Origin: Lachnospiraceae bacterium
GTDB taxonomy: Bacteria > Bacillota > Clostridia > Lachnospirales > Lachnospiraceae
NCBI GenBank assembly: GCA_016293925.1
Contig: JAEDCX010000029.1
Span: 1 to 26,997 of the forward strand
Length of the DNA stretch: 26,997 bases
Direction: 5' to 3'
This document shows, in pieces, positions 23,170 to 26,997 of the stretch. Both the position numbers and the translations under genes were made by a program. The notes beneath the pieces were generated by a model. That model saw only the letters and a program-made list of their open reading frames with translations. It ran no database searches and was not told the DNA's origin. Positions within the stretch are counted from its first letter, which is position 1. Every line of letters begins with the position of its first letter.

Positions 23170-24024
23170 ATGGCAAAAAATACATCACATTCAGGACTCT
23201 CACCGAGAAAAGTAACGAAGGAGACTCTGATTTATCTGTTCCTGGGAATCTGGGCGTTGATCAATCTGTTTCCGTTGTATTGGATGTTCACCTTCTCGCT
23301 GAAGAGCAACAAAGAGATTCACGGTGACAATATTATCGGACTTCCGAAGAATTGGCTGTGGAGTAACTATGAGACAGCGATTAAGAACGGACATATTTTT
23401 GAAACCTTCAAGAACAGTGCGGTTATCGCGATTATAACGATTGTTATTGTCATGTTTGTTTCTCTGATGGCAACATTTGCGCTGACCAGATTTGTCTGGA
23501 AGGGCAGAAAAACCATGAACAAGTTCTTCATGTTGGGACTTACGATTCCGGTTCATGTGGCAATCGTTCCGCTATACATTTCGTTTTCCAAACTCAACAT
23601 GCTGGATACGATCTGGGCATTGATCATACCGTATGCGGCGTTCTCGCTGGCGATGGCGATCATGGTTTGTACGGGATTCATGCAATCCATTCCGATTGAA
23701 CTGGATGAGGCTGCGTGTATCGATGGCTGCGGTACCTGGAGGATCTTCTTTACAATTATCTGTCCGTTAATGAAACCTGCAGTTGCAACGGTTTCGATCT
23801 ACACCTTCCTACAGTGCTGGAACGAATTGATGTTTGCAACAATTTTCATGAACAAGATTAAGACGCTTCCGGTAGGTGTTCAGGCACTGCATGGGAAGTA
23901 TCTGGTGGAATGGGGCCCGATCGGGGCAGCCATGGTATTGGCGACATTCCCGATGCTCATTTTTTACATTATTCTGAGCCGTAAGATTCAGGACAGTTTT
24001 ATCGCAGGTGCAATTAAAGGTTAG
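23170..24024 (+). CDS. ABC sugar importer permease, MalG/UgpE-like
   Basis: The 284-aa membrane protein has six hydrophobic segments and the EAA loop ELDEAACIDGCGTWRIFFTI followed by CPLMKPAVAT. The N-terminal part contains LINLFPLYWMFTFSLKSNKEI, trimmed here to its usual landmark FPLYWMFTFSLK. It forms the translocation pore with the permease just upstream. ATG 23170 is chosen because AAGGAGG at 23153-23159, inside the end of the previous gene, lies 10 nt before it; upstream in-frame starts would overlap that gene. Leu codons are mostly CTG, in contrast to the binding-protein gene. It ends before an 18-bp hairpin that lacks a T run. Confidence 0.93.
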   Translation: MAKNTSHSGLSPRKVTKETLIYLFLGIWALINLFPLYWMFTFSLKSNKEIHGDNIIGLPKNWLWSNYETAIKNGHIFETFKNSAVIAIITIVIVMFVSLMATFALTRFVWKGRKTMNKFFMLGLTIPVHVAIVPLYISFSKLNMLDTIWALIIPYAAFSLAMAIMVCTGFMQSIPIELDEAACIDGCGTWRIFFTIICPLMKPAVATVSIYTFLQCWNELMFATIFMNKIKTLPVGVQALHGKYLVEWGPIGAAMVLATFPMLIFYIILSRKIQDSFIAGAIKG

Positions 24025-24047
24025 AAAATTCAACTTCCTTGGAAAAG

Positions 24048-24090
24048 GAACCGCCCCCCGAATGTGATGTTTACATTCGGGGGGCGGTTC
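24048..24090 (+). other. Strong GC-rich hairpin after the importer operon
   Basis: An 18-bp perfect stem (24048-24065 with 24073-24090) containing a run of six C pairs closes a 7-nt loop, GATGTTT. It is followed by GCTTTGG, not a T run, so it may protect the mRNA 3' end or terminate poorly rather than act as a standard intrinsic terminator. Confidence 0.6.
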
Positions 24091-24152
24091 GCTTTGGAAA
24101 CGGGAGAGTCCTTTACGGAGGAAATGATAAGGGCAGTAGCTGTTCCTTTTTC

Positions 24153-24181
24153 TTGAGCAAAATAGACATATATGATATTCT
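24153..24181 (+). promoter_or_regulatory. Candidate promoter of the sensor kinase gene
   Basis: TTGAGC (24153-24158) and TATTCT (24176-24181) are 17 nt apart, each a 4/6 match, 30 nt before ATG 24212. It is weak evidence for a separate promoter behind the importer hairpin. Confidence 0.3.
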
Positions 24182-24211
24182 ATTAACAGATAAGGAAAAG
24201 CGGAGGAACCG

Positions 24212-26044
24212 ATGAGGAAACTGTTTCGGAAGCGGACAACGGAATACAAACATTCACTGCGGCAGGAGACAATGCGGCTTTTTGTGTCGATTTTGTGTAT
24301 CCTGGCGCTTTTGTATTTGGTTGCTTCTCTTTTTATCAGCCGTCGTACGGACAACGACTATCGGACGAGCACCTCGGAGGCCGCGGTAAACAACGTTGCA
24401 TCCTACATTGCCAATTGTGTAGACACCTATAATTATATCTCAAGATTAATCATGGTGAATCCCCGGGTGGTCAGTTTCCTGCATGCAGAGAACGCCGAGA
24501 GTGCATCCTACGAGGCCAGAATGGGGATGTATGAAGTACTGAATATGTACAACAGCATCAGTTATATTGAATCTGTATACATCTTCCGTAACGATAAGCA
24601 GTATGCGAATACCGGTAAGAGTGAGTATAGGATCGATACCTCTGCGGATGAGTGGCAACGGGTGATGGATGCAAGAGGCAGTAAGGTCATAGCCGTTGAC
24701 GGCAACGGTATGATGATCAAAAACTACGGAGAGCCGACGTTAACATTTTCCCGTGCGATCTATGATACGAACTCCCAGAAGCTGCTGGGAATGCTGGTGA
24801 TGAACATCTCGAATGAGTGCTTTGATGAAGTATTGAACTTCCAGGAGAGAAGCAATATCTGTATTTTGGATGCGGATGGGTCCTATCTGTGCGGAGACAG
24901 CGGCATGGCAGAATTCTTCCGTGACGATTATGAGAATGATGTGGTTTCCCGTCGGAAAATCAACTATATGGGAAGAAAGGTGTCTCTTGCGGGAAGAAAG
25001 GCAGTGAATTCGCTGATCATTCTGGGTTGCACCCGATATGGAAGCAAAGTGATTCCGCAGGAAACCGTTATTACGCTTGGTATCATCTTTATTACCTGTC
25101 TGGCGTCAACCGTTATCAGTGCAGGCTTTATTCGGAAGAAGATTACCGGACCGATCATGACGCTGGATGGGGCGATGGACAGGACGAAATCGTCCGGGTG
25201 GATAGAACGTATCGATGCAGATATGCCGGATAACGAGATTGGGCATCTTGCAGAAACCTACAATCAGACACTGGATTATCTGAATGAACTGTTTCAGCGG
25301 CTTCTCAAGGAAGAGGAAAATATCAGAATGGCGGAACTCCGCGTGCTTCAGGAACAGATCAAACCGCATTTCCTCTATAACACCCTGGAAACCATCGGCT
25401 ACATAGCGGTTGAAGAAAAAGCGGAACGGGCGCACGCCGCCCTGGAGACGCTGGGCAGCTTCTATCGCAATTCCTTAAGCAAGGGAGAGAGGGAGGTTCC
25501 TTTCCGAAGGGAACTTGCGATCACCAAGGACTATCTGAGTTTGCAGAAATTGCGGTATGGCAGTAGCTTTGATGAGGAATATGAGATTGATGACGATACC
25601 CTCGATGTAAAAGTACCGAAACTGATTCTGCAGCCGATGGTGGAGAATTCCATTTATCACGGGGTCCGGCTGAAGGGGGAGAAATGCATTATCCGTGTCA
25701 GTGCCCGGAATACGGAGGAAGGACTCCTGATCGTGGTCTACGATACCGGCGTCGGTATGAATCAGGAGCAGATTGATAAACTGCTGGGGAAGGATTCCGG
25801 GATGTGTCAGCCGGATGCGGCACCGGATGATGGGAACTCACAGGATGTCCGAGCTATTGCGCAACGCCCGGAAAAGGAGCAGACGGGTACGCACCGGAAT
25901 ATACCGGGAAGCGGGTTTGGTCTGGTGGGAACCATTGAACGTATCAGGTATTATTGTAACAGGAATGATGTGGTGAAGATCACAAGCGAGGAAGGAGAAT
26001 ATACCAAGATAGAGATTCTCATTTCAAGGGAGATGCGTGATTAG
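24212..26044 (+). CDS. YesM-type membrane sensor histidine kinase
   Basis: The 610-aa protein has one membrane helix near residues 22-44, a large extracellular sensor region (about 45-283, Cache-like), a second helix near 284-305 and a HAMP domain (KKITGPIMTLDGAMD, NEIGHLAETYNQ). The His-kinase domain carries LQEQIKPHFLYNTLE with the phosphoacceptor His near 385. The ATPase part follows: LILQPMVENSIYHG (about 473), VVYDTGVGM and GSGFGLVGTIERI. Between these last two motifs lies a loop of about 40 polar residues, longer than usual for the ATP lid. YesM-type kinases respond to extracellular carbohydrates or binding-protein complexes and phosphorylate an AraC-type regulator, which is the next gene. 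GGAGG precedes ATG 24212 by 5 nt. Confidence 0.92.
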   Translation: MRKLFRKRTTEYKHSLRQETMRLFVSILCILALLYLVASLFISRRTDNDYRTSTSEAAVNNVASYIANCVDTYNYISRLIMVNPRVVSFLHAENAESASYEARMGMYEVLNMYNSISYIESVYIFRNDKQYANTGKSEYRIDTSADEWQRVMDARGSKVIAVDGNGMMIKNYGEPTLTFSRAIYDTNSQKLLGMLVMNISNECFDEVLNFQERSNICILDADGSYLCGDSGMAEFFRDDYENDVVSRRKINYMGRKVSLAGRKAVNSLIILGCTRYGSKVIPQETVITLGIIFITCLASTVISAGFIRKKITGPIMTLDGAMDRTKSSGWIERIDADMPDNEIGHLAETYNQTLDYLNELFQRLLKEEENIRMAELRVLQEQIKPHFLYNTLETIGYIAVEEKAERAHAALETLGSFYRNSLSKGEREVPFRRELAITKDYLSLQKLRYGSSFDEEYEIDDDTLDVKVPKLILQPMVENSIYHGVRLKGEKCIIRVSARNTEEGLLIVVYDTGVGMNQEQIDKLLGKDSGMCQPDAAPDDGNSQDVRAIAQRPEKEQTGTHRNIPGSGFGLVGTIERIRYYCNRNDVVKITSEEGEYTKIEILISREMRD

Positions 26045-26128
26045 AAACGGAGGATCGTATGTACCCGGGAATCGCTGGCAGGACAGGCATCCTATGGGAA
26101 GGGGATGTGTTATGTGAGGGGGGACGAT

Positions 26129-26872
26129 ATGTACAGGGTTATGATGATTGATGATGAGGAGAATGCAAGGAACCTTCTGAAAGCGTCTATTGATTGGAAA
26201 GGACTTCCGCTGGAATTCGCCGGCGAAGCGTCCAGTGGAATTGAGGCGATTAATACCATTGACGAGATCAATCCGGATATTGTGTTCGTGGATATTTTCA
26301 TGCCTTTCATGAATGGGATAGAGTTCACGAAGCTTGCCACAGAGCGATATCCCGATCTGATCGTGATCGTGCTGACCGGGTTCGATGATTTTGAATATGC
26401 ACGTCAGTGTGTCAGCCTTCCGGTTGTGGAATATATGCTGAAACCCATTGTCAGAAGCGAGATTCAGGCGGTTCTGGAGAAGGTGCTTCAGAAACTGGCA
26501 GAGAGGAAACCGATCCATCCGGCTCCCGATGCCGAGGAGGAGCCCTGCCTGGGAAACGGGCTGGAGCAGATTGTGCAGTATCTGCAGGACAATTATACGG
26601 ATTCATCCATTAATCTGACGGGGGTTGCACAGCTTTTCGGTTTCAACTCCAGCTACCTAAGCCGCAAGTTCAAGCAGGAAATCGGCATGTCCTTTGTGGA
26701 ATATCTGATGAAATGCCGCATGGAACGTGCCATGGAACTGGCACGAAGCGGTATGAAGATGTTCTGTACAGCCAACGAGGTGGGCATTCCCGATCCGAAT
26801 TATCTTGGCCGCTGCTTCAAGAAATATACCGGAAAGAGTTATTCGGAATATGTTGCCGAGAATGGAAAATAG
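26129..26872 (+). CDS. AraC-type response regulator (YesN-like)
   Basis: The 248-aa protein has an N-terminal receiver (YRVMMIDDEENAR, phosphorylation Asp55 in FVDIFMPFMNG, Thr in VLTGFDDFEYA, Lys in MLKPIV). After a short linker comes a C-terminal AraC-family DNA-binding domain (about 150-245: INLTGVAQLFGFNSSYLSRKF is the first helix-turn-helix, and GIPDPNYLGRCFKKYTGKS the second). It has no extra middle domain, unlike the longest YesN proteins. It is the expected partner of the kinase 84 nt upstream, and the importer operon and GH10 promoter region are its likely targets. ATG 26129 is chosen because a GAGGGGGG stretch lies just upstream; an in-frame start at 26105 is less well placed. Confidence 0.92.
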   Translation: MYRVMMIDDEENARNLLKASIDWKGLPLEFAGEASSGIEAINTIDEINPDIVFVDIFMPFMNGIEFTKLATERYPDLIVIVLTGFDDFEYARQCVSLPVVEYMLKPIVRSEIQAVLEKVLQKLAERKPIHPAPDAEEEPCLGNGLEQIVQYLQDNYTDSSINLTGVAQLFGFNSSYLSRKFKQEIGMSFVEYLMKCRMERAMELARSGMKMFCTANEVGIPDPNYLGRCFKKYTGKSYSEYVAENGK

Positions 26873-26886
26873 ACGCATTGTTACAT

Positions 26887-26925
26887 AAAAAAGGAAAAGC
26901 TTTTGGATAAAAGCTTTTCCTTTTT
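26887..26925. terminator. Bidirectional terminator between the response regulator and tRNA-Leu
   Basis: A 17-bp perfect stem (26888-26904 with 26909-26925) around a GGAT loop carries A and T runs on its flanks, so it works on both strands. It ends the response-regulator transcript and the convergent tRNA-Leu transcript. Confidence 0.88.
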
Positions 26926-26936
26926 CAATTCGGTAC

Positions 26937-26997
26937 TGCGCAAGATGGGACTTGAACCCACACGTCGTTGCCAACACTAGATCCTTAGTCTAGCCTG
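26937..26997 (-). tRNA. tRNA-Leu (anticodon AAG), 5' part outside the window
   Basis: On the minus strand the 3' part of a class II tRNA is visible: anticodon stem CTAGA/TCTAG with loop CTAAGGA, a long variable arm TGTTGGCAACGACG, T stem GTGGG/CCCAT with loop TTCAAGT, acceptor 3' strand CTTGCGC and discriminator A. The long variable arm, A73 and loop make this leucine. The anticodon is AAG, with A at the wobble position. The 5' acceptor and D arm lie beyond the right edge. No CCA is encoded. Confidence 0.88.

Overview
The window looks like a chromosomal stretch from a gut-type Lachnospiraceae (Clostridia, Bacillota). This rests on the gene set (GH3, GH27 and GH10 glycosidases, a YesM/YesN-type two-component system, LacI-like sensors fused to GGDEF domains, a PurF paralogue, a clostridial-type nucleoid-associated protein), the strong purine-rich ribosome binding sites, and tRNA genes without an encoded CCA. 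The assignment is by family resemblance, not by a database search. No phage, IS element, CRISPR array or rRNA was seen.

Layout. Positions 1-2913: the 3' part of a GH3 beta-N-acetylhexosaminidase-like gene, followed closely by a cytoplasmic LacI-type sugar-sensor/GGDEF protein. 3010-4176: a membrane acyltransferase. 4251-4428: a tRNA-Gly(GCC) unit on the minus strand with clear promoter and terminator. 4571-5884: a GH27 glycosidase, convergent with a PurF-like protein (5984-7390, minus) that has lost its glutaminase nucleophile. 7606-9897: a second LacI-type sensor, this time with a degenerate GGDEF. 9960-10032: tRNA-Thr(GGT). 10227-11957: the dipeptidase pepD and a small membrane protein. 12053-12127: tRNA-Pro(AGG). 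12328-14886: a 7TM-type hybrid histidine kinase. 15198-18760: hflX, a DUF3810-type membrane metallopeptidase candidate and a nucleoid-associated protein, probably one operon. 18838-19872 (minus): an intracellular GH10 xylanase. 20260-24024: a small lipoprotein and a carbohydrate ABC importer (binding protein plus two permeases, no ATPase). 24212-26872: a YesM-type sensor kinase and an AraC-type response regulator. 26937-26997 (minus): the 3' part of tRNA-Leu(AAG).

How the genes fit together. The 18.8-26.9 kb block reads as an oligosaccharide uptake and use locus. A lipoprotein binding protein and two permeases import the sugar, a YesM/YesN-like pair probably senses it, and the divergent GH10 enzyme, which has no signal peptide, probably cleaves imported xylo-oligosaccharides inside the cell. 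The importer ATPase must be encoded elsewhere, as is usual for MsmX-type shared ATPases. The two LacI-like/GGDEF proteins suggest that intracellular ligands feed cyclic-di-GMP signalling.

The most unusual signal is translational. Two tRNA genes carry A at the first anticodon position, Pro(AGG) and Leu(AAG). The ABC binding-protein gene strongly prefers the matching codons CTT and CCT, while its operon partner and the GH27 gene prefer CTG and CCG. This suggests an expanded A34 (probably inosine-34) decoding strategy tuned to highly expressed genes.
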